Source: an uncultured Bacteroidota bacterium
GTDB lineage: Bacteria; Bacteroidota; Bacteroidia; Flavobacteriales; Flavobacteriaceae
Length of the DNA: 64,000 nt
NCBI GenBank assembly: GCA_902614065.1
Contig: CACMJT010000008.1
Span: 1 to 64,000 of the forward strand
Direction of reading: 5' to 3'
The notes under the pieces were generated by a model that made no database searches, was not told the DNA's origin, and was given only the letters and a program-made list of their open reading frames with translations. Below, piece by piece: positions 26,374-36,241 of this stretch (the stretch's first letter is position 1; each line of letters begins with the position of its first letter). A program made the position numbers and the translations under genes.

Positions 26374-28598
26374 ATTTTAAGTTTTGCAAATTTTAGCAAT
26401 ATTGTTTTTCTTCCTCCAATTTTAAAATTTATTGTTGCTTTTTTATTTTGAATATCTCCTTCAATTTTTTCGACTAATCCCAACCCAAATCTTTGATGTT
26501 CAACAATATCATTAACAACAATATTAATGATTGGTGAATTATTATTATCAACTTTATTCACATTTACAAAACCCCTCTTTCTAAGTTTTCTAATTCTTGA
26601 AATATTATTGTCAATTGTTGGTTTAAATTCCTCTTTAAAATTATTTTTTTCAATGTATTCTATATCGACTTCGTCTATAAATCTACTAGGCTCGCATTCA
26701 ATTATGTTTCCCCATTTAAATCTGAAATCACAATGACTCAGAATAAGTTTATCTTTAGCTCTAGTCATTGCTACGTAAAACAATCTTCTTTCTTCCTCTA
26801 AATCTTCGGAACAATTTAAACTTAGTATTGATGGAAATAAATTTTCCTCAATTCCTACAACATACACGACATTAAATTCGAGTCCTTTAGCCATATGAAT
26901 TGTCATTAATGAAACTCTATCTGAACTGAAACTTTTGTCAGTCTCAGAGTAAAGTGAAATATCTTGTAGATATCTTGTAATTGAAGTATCCCCATCAGCC
27001 AATTCTTTTTGTTCTAATATAAAATCATTTATTCCACTTCTAAGTTCCTCTATATTCTCGATTCTATTTATGGATTCAACTGAACCTTCGTTTCTATAAA
27101 AATCAATAATTCCACTTCCATTTATAACATTCGTTAAAACGTAATCAGCATTTTTTGTTTTTGATTCAATTTTCAAGCTTTCTATTAAATTTCTAAAGTC
27201 AGTGATTCTTCCCATCACTCCTTTGTTAAAAAGCTTTGGATATTTATCAATTATATTTATTGTATCATACATGCTTATATTTTCTCTCTCAGAAATAATC
27301 AATAATTTTTCCAATGTTTTTAGCCCAATTCCCCTAGGTGGAAAATTTACAATTCTTCTAAAACTTTCCTCATCGTTACTGTTAACAACCAATCTCAAGT
27401 AAGCAGTCACGTCTTTGATTTCTTTTCTTTGATAAAATGATAATCCACCAAAAACCTGATAATCAATATTTATTTTTCTTAAAGCATCTTCTATTGATCT
27501 AGATTGTGCATTTGTGCGATATAAAACTGCAAATGAACCATTATTTAACTGATGATTATTTTTTTCCTCAAAGATATTTGAAGCCACAAAACGACCCTCA
27601 TCGTTGTCATTTTGAGATCTGTTTAAAATTATTTTGGATCCTGAATCATTAAGTGTCCATATGTTTTTATCAATTTTAAACTTATTTTTTTTAATCAAGG
27701 AATTTGCACCCTCAACAATATTTTTTGATGATCTATAATTTTGCTCAAGCTTATAGGTAGTACACTCAGGATAGTTTTTTTTGAAGTTTAGAATGTTATC
27801 AATATTTGCACCTCTAAAGCTATATATACTTTGGGAATCATCTCCAACAACACATAGATTTTGATATCGGTCAGCTAATGATTTTATTATCAAATACTGC
27901 GAATAATTTGTGTCTTGATATTCATCCACCAGTATATACTTAAATATTTTTTGGTATTTAATTAATGTTTCTGGACTTGAATTTAGAAGCTGATTAGTCT
28001 TTAATAATAGATCATCAAAGTCCATAACTGCTGATTTAAAACACCTGTTTACATAGTTTCTATAAATCTCACCAAATTGAATCCTATTGGCTAATTTATC
28101 TGATTCTATAAGTTCAGGTTGATTAAAATAATTTTTTGGTGTAATAAAACTATTTTTAAGGGAGGAAACTCTGTTCTTAATGCCTTTTGCTTTATAAAAA
28201 TCTTTATTAAGATTCATTTCTTTTATGATATTTGAAATAAGCTTTTCTGAATCATAAGAATCATAAATAGTAAAGTTTGGTGGATATCCTATTAGTTCGG
28301 ACTCTGACCTTAAAATTCTTGCAAAAACCGAGTGAAATGTCCCCATCCAAATTGATTTTGCTTGGTTATCATTGGTTAATTTTGAAATTCTTTCCTTCAT
28401 CTCTTTTGCGGCCTTATTTGTAAATGTCAATGCGAGAATATTAAATGGACTTACCCCTTTTTTTAATAAATGAATAATTTTATAAGTTAAAACTCTTGTT
28501 TTTCCTGATCCTGCACCTGCAATAACCATTAATGGACCTTCAGTATGTAATACGGGCTTTCTTTGTTCCTCGTTGAGGTTTTCTAAATAATTATTCAA
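26358..28598 (-). CDS. uvrD: UvrD/PcrA superfamily 1 DNA helicase
   Basis: The 746-residue 3'-5' helicase is used in excision and mismatch repair. Motifs appear in order: 'LNEEQRKPV' Q-motif, 'AGAGSGKTRVL' (I), 'ALTFTNKAAKEM' (Ia), 'ILVDEYQDTN' (II), 'VVGDDSQSIYSFRGA' (III), 'LEQNYRSS' (IV), 'MTIHMAKGLEF' (V) and 'EERRLFYVAMTRAK' (VI). The C-terminal tail ends in a small beta domain typical of PcrA. The start is TTG 28598; homologous proteins begin at the same point. Divergent from recG. Confidence 0.95.
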   Translation of the reverse strand: MNNYLENLNEEQRKPVLHTEGPLMVIAGAGSGKTRVLTYKIIHLLKKGVSPFNILALTFTNKAAKEMKERISKLTNDNQAKSIWMGTFHSVFARILRSESELIGYPPNFTIYDSYDSEKLISNIIKEMNLNKDFYKAKGIKNRVSSLKNSFITPKNYFNQPELIESDKLANRIQFGEIYRNYVNRCFKSAVMDFDDLLLKTNQLLNSSPETLIKYQKIFKYILVDEYQDTNYSQYLIIKSLADRYQNLCVVGDDSQSIYSFRGANIDNILNFKKNYPECTTYKLEQNYRSSKNIVEGANSLIKKNKFKIDKNIWTLNDSGSKIILNRSQNDNDEGRFVASNIFEEKNNHQLNNGSFAVLYRTNAQSRSIEDALRKINIDYQVFGGLSFYQRKEIKDVTAYLRLVVNSNDEESFRRIVNFPPRGIGLKTLEKLLIISERENISMYDTINIIDKYPKLFNKGVMGRITDFRNLIESLKIESKTKNADYVLTNVINGSGIIDFYRNEGSVESINRIENIEELRSGINDFILEQKELADGDTSITRYLQDISLYSETDKSFSSDRVSLMTIHMAKGLEFNVVYVVGIEENLFPSILSLNCSEDLEEERRLFYVAMTRAKDKLILSHCDFRFKWGNIIECEPSRFIDEVDIEYIEKNNFKEEFKPTIDNNISRIRKLRKRGFVNVNKVDNNNSPIINIVVNDIVEHQRFGLGLVEKIEGDIQNKKATINFKIGGRKTILLKFAKLKIKKGT

Positions 28599-28637
28599 AA
28601 TATATAATCATGAAATATACTTTTAAAGTTAATAAAT

Positions 28638-28645
28638 TAAATTTG
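28638..28645 (+). promoter_or_regulatory. -7 promoter box for recG
   Basis: TAAATTTG ends 4 nt before the GTG start at 28650. With the spacing seen at the SRP RNA promoter, transcription would begin at the start codon itself, giving a leaderless mRNA. The intervening AGGA could instead be read as a weak ribosome site. Confidence 0.5.
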
Positions 28646-28649
28646 AGGA

Positions 28650-30749
28650 GTGAAAGAAATTGACCTACATACTCCTCTGCAATTTATCAAAGGAATTGGA
28701 AAGAATCGATCAAAAATATTGAATGAAGAATTTGGATTAAAAAATTGTTATGACATTCTGAATTTTTTTCCATTTAGATATGTTGATAAAACTAAATTTT
28801 ACAAAATTCAAGATTTAATAGATAATAATTCTTATGTACAAATAGTTGGTAATTTTAAAAGTATTAAATACGTTGAAAGCAATAAAAAGTTTCGATTAGA
28901 GGGTTTGTTTTTTGACGGAGATAGAGTTATAAAGGTTTTATGGTTTAAAGGACTCAAATGGATAGAAAAATCAATCAATCACAATCAAAAAGTTGTGTTA
29001 TTTGGAAAGGTCAGTTGGTTCAAAAACATACCTTCGATGATTCATCCAGAAATTGAACAATTAAAAGGGCTTAAGAATAAAAGTAGAGTTAGAATAAAAC
29101 CAATATATAGAAGCTCTGAAAGAACTGCGAACTCAGGAATATCCAATAACTTCTTTATTAAAATTATAGGGGAAATATTGCATGAACTAAAAGATAAAAT
29201 TAAGGATAGTCTAAATGAAGATATTGATAAAAGAAATAAACTTGTATCTAAATACTCTGCTTACTTTAATATACATTTTCCAACTGATTTTAATCTTCAA
29301 AAAAAAGCAATTTTCAGATTAAAATTTGAAGAAATTTTCTTTAATCAACTAATTTTTCACTTAAAAAAAAATAAAATTAAATCAAAAAAAAGTTTTTTCT
29401 TTCCCAAGGTTGACTTGACATTCAACACATTTTATAAAAATAATTTAAATTTTGAACTTACAAATGCCCAAAAAAGTGTGCTAAAAGAAATAAGAAATGA
29501 TTTTAGAAGTGGTAATCAAATGACAAGGCTATTACAAGGTGATGTTGGCTCCGGTAAAACAATTGTTTCACTTATGGCAATGTTGATTGCTATTGATAAT
29601 TCTTATCAGTGTTGTTTAGTTGCACCGACAGAAATTTTAGCACTACAACATTTTGACAGTTTTAGTAAACATCTAAATGGTCTTAACCTCGACATTAAAT
29701 TATTAACTGGCTCAACAAAAAAATCAGAGAGAAAGAGGCTATTTCAAGATTTAGAGAATGGAGAAATAAACATTTTAATTGGAACACATGCAATTTTTGA
29801 AGAAAATGTGATTTTTAAAAATTTAGGCTTTGCGGTGATTGATGAACAACATAGATTTGGAGTAAAACAACGAGCAGAAATTTGGAAAAAAAATAATCCT
29901 TCACCACATATTTTAATCATGACCGCTACCCCTATTCCAAGAACGCTAACAATGAGTATGTATGGAGATTTAGACGTTTCCATAATTGATGAACTCCCAC
30001 CTGGAAGAAAGATAATTAAGACAATTAACATGAATGACTCGAAAAGACTCAGACTTTTTAAGTTTATGGAAGATCAAATTAAAATTGGCAGACAAATTTA
30101 TGTGGTTTATCCATTAATAGAGGAATCTAAAAAGATAGATTTAAAAAATTTAGAAGATGGATTAGAAAGTATTTCCAGGTATTTCAACACTAAAAACTAT
30201 TCAATTGGAGTTTTGCATGGAAAAATGAAAAATGAAAACAAGGAATTTGAGATGGAAAGATTTGTTAAAGGAAAAACAAATATTTTAGTATCTACAACTG
30301 TAATAGAAGTTGGCGTTAATGTTCCTAACGCTTCAGTAATGGTTATTGAGAATGCAGAAAGATTTGGATTATCTCAGCTTCACCAACTTCGAGGCAGAGT
30401 TGGTAGAGGTGAATATGACAGTTATTGCATCTTAATGACAAAAGGCATTTTAAGTGCAGATGCTCAAACAAGAATTAAGGCAATGGTTTCTACAAATGAT
30501 GGTTTTAAAATATCTGAGATAGACTTAAAACTACGTGGACCAGGCGATCTTTTAGGGACAAAGCAGAGTGGTCTAATTGATTTTAAACTTGCAGACTTAA
30601 CTGATGATGTAAAAATTTTTGATTTGGCAAAAAAGGAAGTCAAGAGAATAATAGAGATTGATCCAAAATTAAAGCTTAACAATAATATTCTAATTAAAGA
30701 AGAATTACTTGAATTTCATCACAATAAATCTTGGAGTAATATTGGTTAA
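28650..30749 (+). CDS. recG: ATP-dependent DNA helicase RecG
   Basis: The 699-residue branch-migration helicase rescues stalled forks. An N-terminal HhH-like stretch ('PLQFIKGIGKNRSKIL') is followed by the wedge OB-fold (about 60-150) and helicase domains with 'LLQGDVGSGKTIVSL' (I), 'AVIDEQHRFGVKQR' (II), 'MTATPIPRTL' (III) and 'QLRGRVGRGEYDSYC' (VI). The C-terminal 'LRGPGDLLGTKQSG' block is diagnostic for RecG. The start is GTG. Confidence 0.96.
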   Translation: MKEIDLHTPLQFIKGIGKNRSKILNEEFGLKNCYDILNFFPFRYVDKTKFYKIQDLIDNNSYVQIVGNFKSIKYVESNKKFRLEGLFFDGDRVIKVLWFKGLKWIEKSINHNQKVVLFGKVSWFKNIPSMIHPEIEQLKGLKNKSRVRIKPIYRSSERTANSGISNNFFIKIIGEILHELKDKIKDSLNEDIDKRNKLVSKYSAYFNIHFPTDFNLQKKAIFRLKFEEIFFNQLIFHLKKNKIKSKKSFFFPKVDLTFNTFYKNNLNFELTNAQKSVLKEIRNDFRSGNQMTRLLQGDVGSGKTIVSLMAMLIAIDNSYQCCLVAPTEILALQHFDSFSKHLNGLNLDIKLLTGSTKKSERKRLFQDLENGEINILIGTHAIFEENVIFKNLGFAVIDEQHRFGVKQRAEIWKKNNPSPHILIMTATPIPRTLTMSMYGDLDVSIIDELPPGRKIIKTINMNDSKRLRLFKFMEDQIKIGRQIYVVYPLIEESKKIDLKNLEDGLESISRYFNTKNYSIGVLHGKMKNENKEFEMERFVKGKTNILVSTTVIEVGVNVPNASVMVIENAERFGLSQLHQLRGRVGRGEYDSYCILMTKGILSADAQTRIKAMVSTNDGFKISEIDLKLRGPGDLLGTKQSGLIDFKLADLTDDVKIFDLAKKEVKRIIEIDPKLKLNNNILIKEELLEFHHNKSWSNIG

Positions 30750-30768
30750 TAAATTTGCTTGTTAATTG

Positions 30769-30776
30769 TATATTTG
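30769..30776 (+). promoter_or_regulatory. -7 promoter box for pheT
   Basis: TATATTTG matches the consensus and ends 4 nt before ATG 30781. It has the same sequence and spacing as the box in front of the SRP RNA, so a leaderless pheT mRNA is predicted. A weak upstream TTG lies 23 bp away. Confidence 0.5.
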
Positions 30777-30780
30777 AGTG

Positions 30781-33174
30781 ATGAAAATCTCTTTTAACTG
30801 GATAAAAGAACTCCTCAACCAAAAACTTACTATTGACCAAACATCTGATTTGTTGACAGATATTGGTCTTGAAGTCGAGGGGATAGAAGATTATAATTCT
30901 GCACCACAAACTGATTTATCTCAATTAATTGTTGGACAAATTACCAAATGTGAAAAACATCCCAATGCTGACAAACTTAAGTTAACTGAAGTTGATATTG
31001 GTAGTAAAAAGCTTAATATTATTTGTGGAGCACCAAATGTCGAAACAAACCAAAAAGTTGTTGTAGCAACGGTTGGCTCAACATTATACACAAATAAAAA
31101 CGAAAAAATAAAAATTAAAAAGGCAAAAATTAGAGGAATAGAAAGTCATGGTATGATTGTTTCTGAGTTTGAAATTGGATTAAGCAATAATCATGAGGGT
31201 ATCATTAATCTAGATAATAATGTAAAGATTGGAAGTGACTATTCAAAAACCATAAAGCCATATAGAGATAAAATTTTTGAAATTGGTATTACACCAAACA
31301 GATCAGATGCACTGAGCCATTACGGCGTTGCCAGAGACCTAAGAGCTGCTATTTCACATAGAAAAAAAATAAAAATTGATTTAATTACACCATCCATTTC
31401 AAATTATACTACACAAGGCATAAACACAAGTTTAACAATCAATATAGTTGACTCATCAGCATGTAAAAGGTTTTGTGGGTTAGTAATTAAAAACATATCT
31501 ATATCAAATTCTCATCCTGATATTTTCAATAAGCTTACAGCTATAGATGTCAAACCCATCAATAATGTTGTTGATATTACAAATTATGTGATGCATGAGT
31601 TAGGCCAACCATTGCATGCATATGATTTAGAAAAAATTAAAACAACAAAAATTGAAATAAAAAAAATTAAGAATGAATCAAAGTTTAAAACGCTTGATGA
31701 AGAAACAAAACACTATTCCAGTGATGATCTATTCATTTGTGATTCAGATGAACCAATGTGCTTGGCAGGAATTATGGGTGGGTCACATCATTCAGTCTCT
31801 GATGAAACAACTTCAATCCTTCTAGAATCTGCTTATTTTGACCCTGTTGGAATTAGAAAATCTTCAAAGAAATCTGGAATATCATCAGACTCATCATACA
31901 GGTTTGAAAGAGGGGCTGATATTAATATGACGGAATATGCTTTAAAAAGAGCAGCTTCATTGTTAAAAGAATATTACAATGCTGAAATTATATCTAATAT
32001 CATTGACGATTATCCAAATAAAATTGAAGAAAAAAATATTTCTATAAATTTTGAAAATTTTAATAAAATTATTGGAGTTGATATTGACAAACTTGAAATA
32101 AAATCAATTTTAAATCTCCTAGATTTTAAAATAAATTCCATAAATGATACTAGTGCAGGAATTACCATTCCTAATTACAGACATGATGTAACAAGAGAAT
32201 GTGATGTAATTGAAGAAGTTTTAAGAATTTACGGTTATAATAATATTAAAACTTCCAATAAAATGAATATTTCTGTAATTAAAAATCAAAAAAATGAATC
32301 GTACTATAATAACTTAATAGCGAGCTTTCTTTGTAATATGGGATTTAATGAAGTAATGAATAATTCTTTAGTAAAAGAAAATAACATTAACAATGATATG
32401 TCTATAAATCTAATGAATTCAATTAGCAAAGATATTTCTGTTATGAGAACAGATCTTACAGGTGGTATTCTCAAAACAATTGAATACAACATAAATAGAA
32501 AATCTATAACAAATAATTTTTTTGAATTTGGTTCAACTTATCATAAAAAGAATGGAAATTATGAACAAAATAAAAAATTGACGATTGTGATGTGCGGAGA
32601 TTTAGTCAACAGCAATTGGCTACATCAGAAATTAACATCTAACTTTTTTTATTTAAAAAATATTGTTAGGAATATTTTTGAAAAATTTAATTTAAACTTC
32701 AGTGAAGAAATTATAGATAACGGTATTGTTTTTAAGAAAAGTAATAAAGAGATAGCATCAATAATAAGTATAGATGAATCGTTAAGTAATGAAATCTCAA
32801 TCTCCAAGGACATTTTCTGTGCTAAAATTGACACAACTCTCCTTTTCAAAAATATTAATAACAGCTATTTTAACGTTGATAAAATATCAAAATTTCCAAC
32901 AGTCAAGAGAGATTTCTCTTTTGTTCTTAATAATGAAGTAAGTTACAAGAGTATTGAAGACTGCATACTTTCAATTAACGATAAATTAATTAAAGAGGTG
33001 AAATTATTTGACATCTTCAAAGATGGTAAAATTGAAAAATCTAAAAAATCAATTTCAATCTCAGTGATGTTAAATTCGGATGAAAGGACATTAAACGAAA
33101 AAAACATTCAAAAAATCTCAAAAAAAATAGTTGCTAGTTTAGAAAAAAACTTTAATGCTAGTTTACGCGATTAA
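30781..33174 (+). CDS. pheT: Phenylalanine-tRNA ligase beta subunit
   Basis: The 797-residue protein has the full bacterial PheT layout: a tRNA-binding EMAP-like domain (about 40-155, 'QITKCEKHPNADKLKL'), B3/4 editing domain, B5 domain, core aminoacyl-synthetase-like domain and C-terminal anticodon-binding FDX-ACB domain ('KFPTVKRDFSFVLN'). It charges tRNA-Phe together with PheS, whose gene is not in this window. ATG 30781 is chosen over the in-frame GTG 30778. The stop overlaps that of the convergent ABC-F gene (TTAA). Confidence 0.96.
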   Translation: MKISFNWIKELLNQKLTIDQTSDLLTDIGLEVEGIEDYNSAPQTDLSQLIVGQITKCEKHPNADKLKLTEVDIGSKKLNIICGAPNVETNQKVVVATVGSTLYTNKNEKIKIKKAKIRGIESHGMIVSEFEIGLSNNHEGIINLDNNVKIGSDYSKTIKPYRDKIFEIGITPNRSDALSHYGVARDLRAAISHRKKIKIDLITPSISNYTTQGINTSLTINIVDSSACKRFCGLVIKNISISNSHPDIFNKLTAIDVKPINNVVDITNYVMHELGQPLHAYDLEKIKTTKIEIKKIKNESKFKTLDEETKHYSSDDLFICDSDEPMCLAGIMGGSHHSVSDETTSILLESAYFDPVGIRKSSKKSGISSDSSYRFERGADINMTEYALKRAASLLKEYYNAEIISNIIDDYPNKIEEKNISINFENFNKIIGVDIDKLEIKSILNLLDFKINSINDTSAGITIPNYRHDVTRECDVIEEVLRIYGYNNIKTSNKMNISVIKNQKNESYYNNLIASFLCNMGFNEVMNNSLVKENNINNDMSINLMNSISKDISVMRTDLTGGILKTIEYNINRKSITNNFFEFGSTYHKKNGNYEQNKKLTIVMCGDLVNSNWLHQKLTSNFFYLKNIVRNIFEKFNLNFSEEIIDNGIVFKKSNKEIASIISIDESLSNEISISKDIFCAKIDTTLLFKNINNSYFNVDKISKFPTVKRDFSFVLNNEVSYKSIEDCILSINDKLIKEVKLFDIFKDGKIEKSKKSISISVMLNSDERTLNEKNIQKISKKIVASLEKNFNASLRD

Positions 33175-34763
33175 TATATTTTCTCTCGAAGAATTTTTAC
33201 TTTATCGTTATTTAAATACTCTCCAAAGTTCATCAATTTGTCAATATACCCTTTTGTTCCAATTTCGATTACTCTATTCCCCACAGAATTTGCAAATTGA
33301 AAATCTTGCGTTGTTAGGAAAATATTTCCTTTAAAGTTGATTAGAGAATTATTTAGAGCTGTGATACTCTCCAAGTCCAAGTGATTAGTTGGTTCATTTA
33401 ATATTAAAAAATTTGATTTCTCCATCATCATTTTTGATAACATACATCTTACTTTCTCTCCCCCTGAAAGTACTGTACATGATTTTAAAGCTTCCTCTCC
33501 ACTGAAAAGCATTTTACCCAAAAAACCTCTTATATAAACCTCTTCCCTTTCCTCATCATTTTTTGACCATTGTCTTAACCAGTCAACCAAACTTAAATTT
33601 TTTTCAAAAAAACTATCATAATTTTCAGGGATATAAGATTTAGAAACTGTCGTACCCCACTTAACGCTTTCATTCATTAATAAAATTTCATTGTAAAAGG
33701 AGTCGACGATTTTTGGGTTTTTGGAGTAAAAAATGACCTTATCACCATTATTAATAATAGTACTAAAATCATTAATTAATGAAGTGTTCAACGATTCAAT
33801 ATTAAGTATCTGATCTCCTAAACTTCGTTCAATTTCAAAAATTATTCCTGGATATCTTCTTGATGAGGGTTTAATATCTTCAATATTTAATTTTTCAATC
33901 ATCTTTTTCCTTGATGTAGCTTGTTTTGATTTTGCTACATTGGCGCTAAATCTTGCTATAAATTCTTCTAATTCTTTCTTCTTTTCTTCTGCTTTTTTGT
34001 TTTGTTGAGCCCTCTGTTTTAGAGCTAATTGACTTGATTCATACCAAAAAGTATAATTTCCAGAGTAATGTGATATTTTTCCATAGTCAATATCAGAAAT
34101 GTGAGTACAAACTGAGTCTAGAAAATACCTATCATGTGAAACAACAATAACAGTGTTTTCATAATTTGACAAAAAATGTTGAAGCCATTTTATGGTTTCA
34201 AAATCTAAATTATTTGTAGGCTCGTCCATTATTAGTATATCTGGGTTGCCAAAAAGGGATTGTGCCAATAAAACTCTTACTTTCAATTTTAAATCTATTT
34301 CTGAAAGTTTTGTGTAGTGAAGACTCTCTTCTACACCCAACTGAGAAAGTAAGGATGCAGCTTCACTATCAGCATTCCATCCATCCATTTCCTCATACTT
34401 ATTTTGAAGTTCTCCGACCTTGATTCCATCTTCATCTGTGAAGTTTTCCTTGGAATAGAGGAAATCCATTTCCTTTTTAATTTTATAAAGTGGCGAATTT
34501 CCCATGATCGTACTGTCTAAAACAGTATAATCATCATAAGCATTTTGATTTTGCTCTAGAATTGATAATCTATTTCCTGGTTCAATATTAACAGATCCAC
34601 TATTGGGTTGAATTTCACCAGAGAGAACCTTTAAAAAAGTAGATTTTCCTGCGCCATTCGCACCAATAATACCGTAACAATTACCTTTTTTGAAAGTTAC
34701 ATTAACTTCATCAAATAAAATTCTTTTTCCAAATTGGATTGATAAGTTGCTGGTACTAATCAT
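33171..34763 (-). CDS. ABC-F ATPase, YbiT-like, with eroded second ATP site
   Basis: The 530-residue protein has two ABC domains joined by a charged linker (about 245-300) and no membrane segment. ABC-F proteins act on the ribosome. Domain 1 has Walker A 'GANGAGKST' (34-42), Walker B with D180-E181 and H-loop H210, but its signature motif is 'LSEIDLKLK' instead of LSGGE. Domain 2 has an intact LSGGE signature (432-436), yet lacks Walker A ('YSKNPKIVD' near 347), has N456 for the Walker B Asp, and Q486 for the H-loop His. It follows fsa by 3 bp. Confidence 0.9.
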   Translation of the reverse strand: MISTSNLSIQFGKRILFDEVNVTFKKGNCYGIIGANGAGKSTFLKVLSGEIQPNSGSVNIEPGNRLSILEQNQNAYDDYTVLDSTIMGNSPLYKIKKEMDFLYSKENFTDEDGIKVGELQNKYEEMDGWNADSEAASLLSQLGVEESLHYTKLSEIDLKLKVRVLLAQSLFGNPDILIMDEPTNNLDFETIKWLQHFLSNYENTVIVVSHDRYFLDSVCTHISDIDYGKISHYSGNYTFWYESSQLALKQRAQQNKKAEEKKKELEEFIARFSANVAKSKQATSRKKMIEKLNIEDIKPSSRRYPGIIFEIERSLGDQILNIESLNTSLINDFSTIINNGDKVIFYSKNPKIVDSFYNEILLMNESVKWGTTVSKSYIPENYDSFFEKNLSLVDWLRQWSKNDEEREEVYIRGFLGKMLFSGEEALKSCTVLSGGEKVRCMLSKMMMEKSNFLILNEPTNHLDLESITALNNSLINFKGNIFLTTQDFQFANSVGNRVIEIGTKGYIDKLMNFGEYLNNDKVKILREKIY

Positions 34764-34766
34764 AAA

Positions 34767-35426
34767 TCATTTTTTGTTTACACTATAGTGGTCATCTAAA
34801 AATTTCTTTAGTCCAATATCTGTTAGCGGATGTTCAAATAGTTTTAAAATTGAATTTAAAGGAGATGTAATAACATCTGAGCCAATTTTTGCGCAACTAA
34901 TTATATGAAGTGGTGATCTTATGGAAGCTGCCAAAATTTGAGTATTTATATTGTAATTATCGAAAATTTTTCTGATATCAGAAATAATATTCAAACCATC
35001 AGTGGAAATATCATCCAACCTTCCAATAAATGGAGAAACATATGTAGCACCAGCCTTAGCAGCAATTAGAGCCTGTCCAGCGGAGAATATTAGAGTACAA
35101 TTGGTTTTAATATTTTTGGATGAAAAATGTTTAATAGCTTTTATTCCATTCTTTATCATCGGTACTTTCACAACAATTTTTTGATCTAGTTGACTTAATT
35201 TTTCCCCTTCACTTATAATACCATCCAGATCCGTTGATATAACTTCAGCTGAAACATCTCCATCTACCACAGAACAAATTTTTTTGTAATGTTCTATAAT
35301 ATTTTTTTCTCCTTTTATTTTTTCTTTTGCCATGAGGGATGGATTTGTTGTCACACCATCCAAAATTCCAAAATTTTGAGCTTCTTTAATTTCATATATA
35401 TTGGCAGTGTCAATAAAAAATTTCAT
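34767..35426 (-). CDS. fsa: Fructose-6-phosphate aldolase / transaldolase-like
   Basis: The 219-residue protein belongs to the short transaldolase group (FSA/TalC). It shows 'MKFFIDTANIYEIKEA', 'LDGVTTNPSLMAKE', 'KIVVKVPM' with the Schiff-base lysine, and 'CTLIFSAGQALIAAKAGATYVSPFIGRL' split across conserved blocks. It either interconverts pentose phosphate pathway sugars or cleaves fructose 6-phosphate, and sequence alone does not settle which. It abuts the upstream SDR gene with no gap. Confidence 0.92.
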   Translation of the reverse strand: MKFFIDTANIYEIKEAQNFGILDGVTTNPSLMAKEKIKGEKNIIEHYKKICSVVDGDVSAEVISTDLDGIISEGEKLSQLDQKIVVKVPMIKNGIKAIKHFSSKNIKTNCTLIFSAGQALIAAKAGATYVSPFIGRLDDISTDGLNIISDIRKIFDNYNINTQILAASIRSPLHIISCAKIGSDVITSPLNSILKLFEHPLTDIGLKKFLDDHYSVNKK

Positions 35427-36233
35427 TTATAGTCCGTTAAATTTATTCAAGATTTTTTCAAAAACTAAGTCAGGTAATATTTTCTTCAAAATTATTGAAA
35501 ATTTTTGCAATGGTTTACCAACTACATAGTGAATTTTTGGGTTTTTTTTATTTATAATTTTAAGAATAAGTTTTGAAACTTTTATAGGATCTATTCCTCC
35601 AACTTCAACATCTTCATTCATACCCTTCCATGTCTTGTAATATTTTTTAAAATAAATAGAATTCCTATCATTAAAAGAGTCTATTCTTCTTGAAACAACA
35701 TCTGTTTTGACGTCACCTGGGGCAACATTCACAACTTTTATTCCATGATCTTTTATCTCTGTACGTAGTGATTCCGTTAATATTTCTAGTGCACTTTTAG
35801 ACGCACAAAAAATGCCTCTGAATGGTAATCCTATGTATCCTGCGATGGATGTTATATTAATAATTAATCCACCGTTATTTTCTCTCATTAAGGGCAATGT
35901 TTTTTTTATCATTTCGATAGGTCCAAAAAAATTTGTACTGAACAAGGATTCTATATCTTGAATTTTAGACTCTTCAATTGGTCCGGTGTAACCAATACCT
36001 GCATTGTTAATCAAAACATCTATTTTTCCTTCGTTTATTTTAACATGATTTATTAGATCATTAATATCACTGATTTTTTTTACATCAGATTTAACTAGTG
36101 TAAACTGTGACTTTGGATATTTTTTTGGATTCCTGCTGGTTCCGTATACTGTATGTCCGTTTTCTGTTAGATAATTTCCTATTGATTTTCCTATTCCTGA
36201 CGATGCACCTGTGATGAGAATTACTTTGTTCAT
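35427..36233 (-). CDS. Short-chain dehydrogenase/reductase with Phe in place of catalytic Tyr
   Basis: The 268-residue Rossmann protein has the 'TGASSGIG' cofactor loop (8-15), 'NNAGIG' (77-82) and S129 of the catalytic set. The YxxxK motif reads F142-C-A-S-K146, so the catalytic Tyr is replaced (codon TTT at 35808-35810). Classical SDR catalysis would be strongly impaired. The C-terminal helix pair is typical of the DltE-like group. Its ATG lies one base after the U-tract of the SRP RNA gene. The product could still bind NAD(P) or act on a special substrate. Confidence 0.85.
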   Translation of the reverse strand: MNKVILITGASSGIGKSIGNYLTENGHTVYGTSRNPKKYPKSQFTLVKSDVKKISDINDLINHVKINEGKIDVLINNAGIGYTGPIEESKIQDIESLFSTNFFGPIEMIKKTLPLMRENNGGLIINITSIAGYIGLPFRGIFCASKSALEILTESLRTEIKDHGIKVVNVAPGDVKTDVVSRRIDSFNDRNSIYFKKYYKTWKGMNEDVEVGGIDPIKVSKLILKIINKKNPKIHYVVGKPLQKFSIILKKILPDLVFEKILNKFNGL

Positions 36234-36234
36234 G

Positions 36235-36241
36235 AAAAAAA
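36235..36241 (-). terminator. U-tract ending the SRP RNA transcript
   Basis: Seven consecutive T on the minus strand follow the closing stem (GGGCAGG/CUUGCCC) of the SRP RNA directly, so the RNA's own terminal stem plus the U-tract works as an intrinsic terminator. The next gene's ATG follows after one base. Confidence 0.7.

Noticed and set aside
28587-28600. TATATTTTG as a promoter box for uvrD
   Set aside because: The G overlaps the needed TTG start codon, so transcription from it would begin inside the gene; it also misses the TAnnTTTG spacing by one base.
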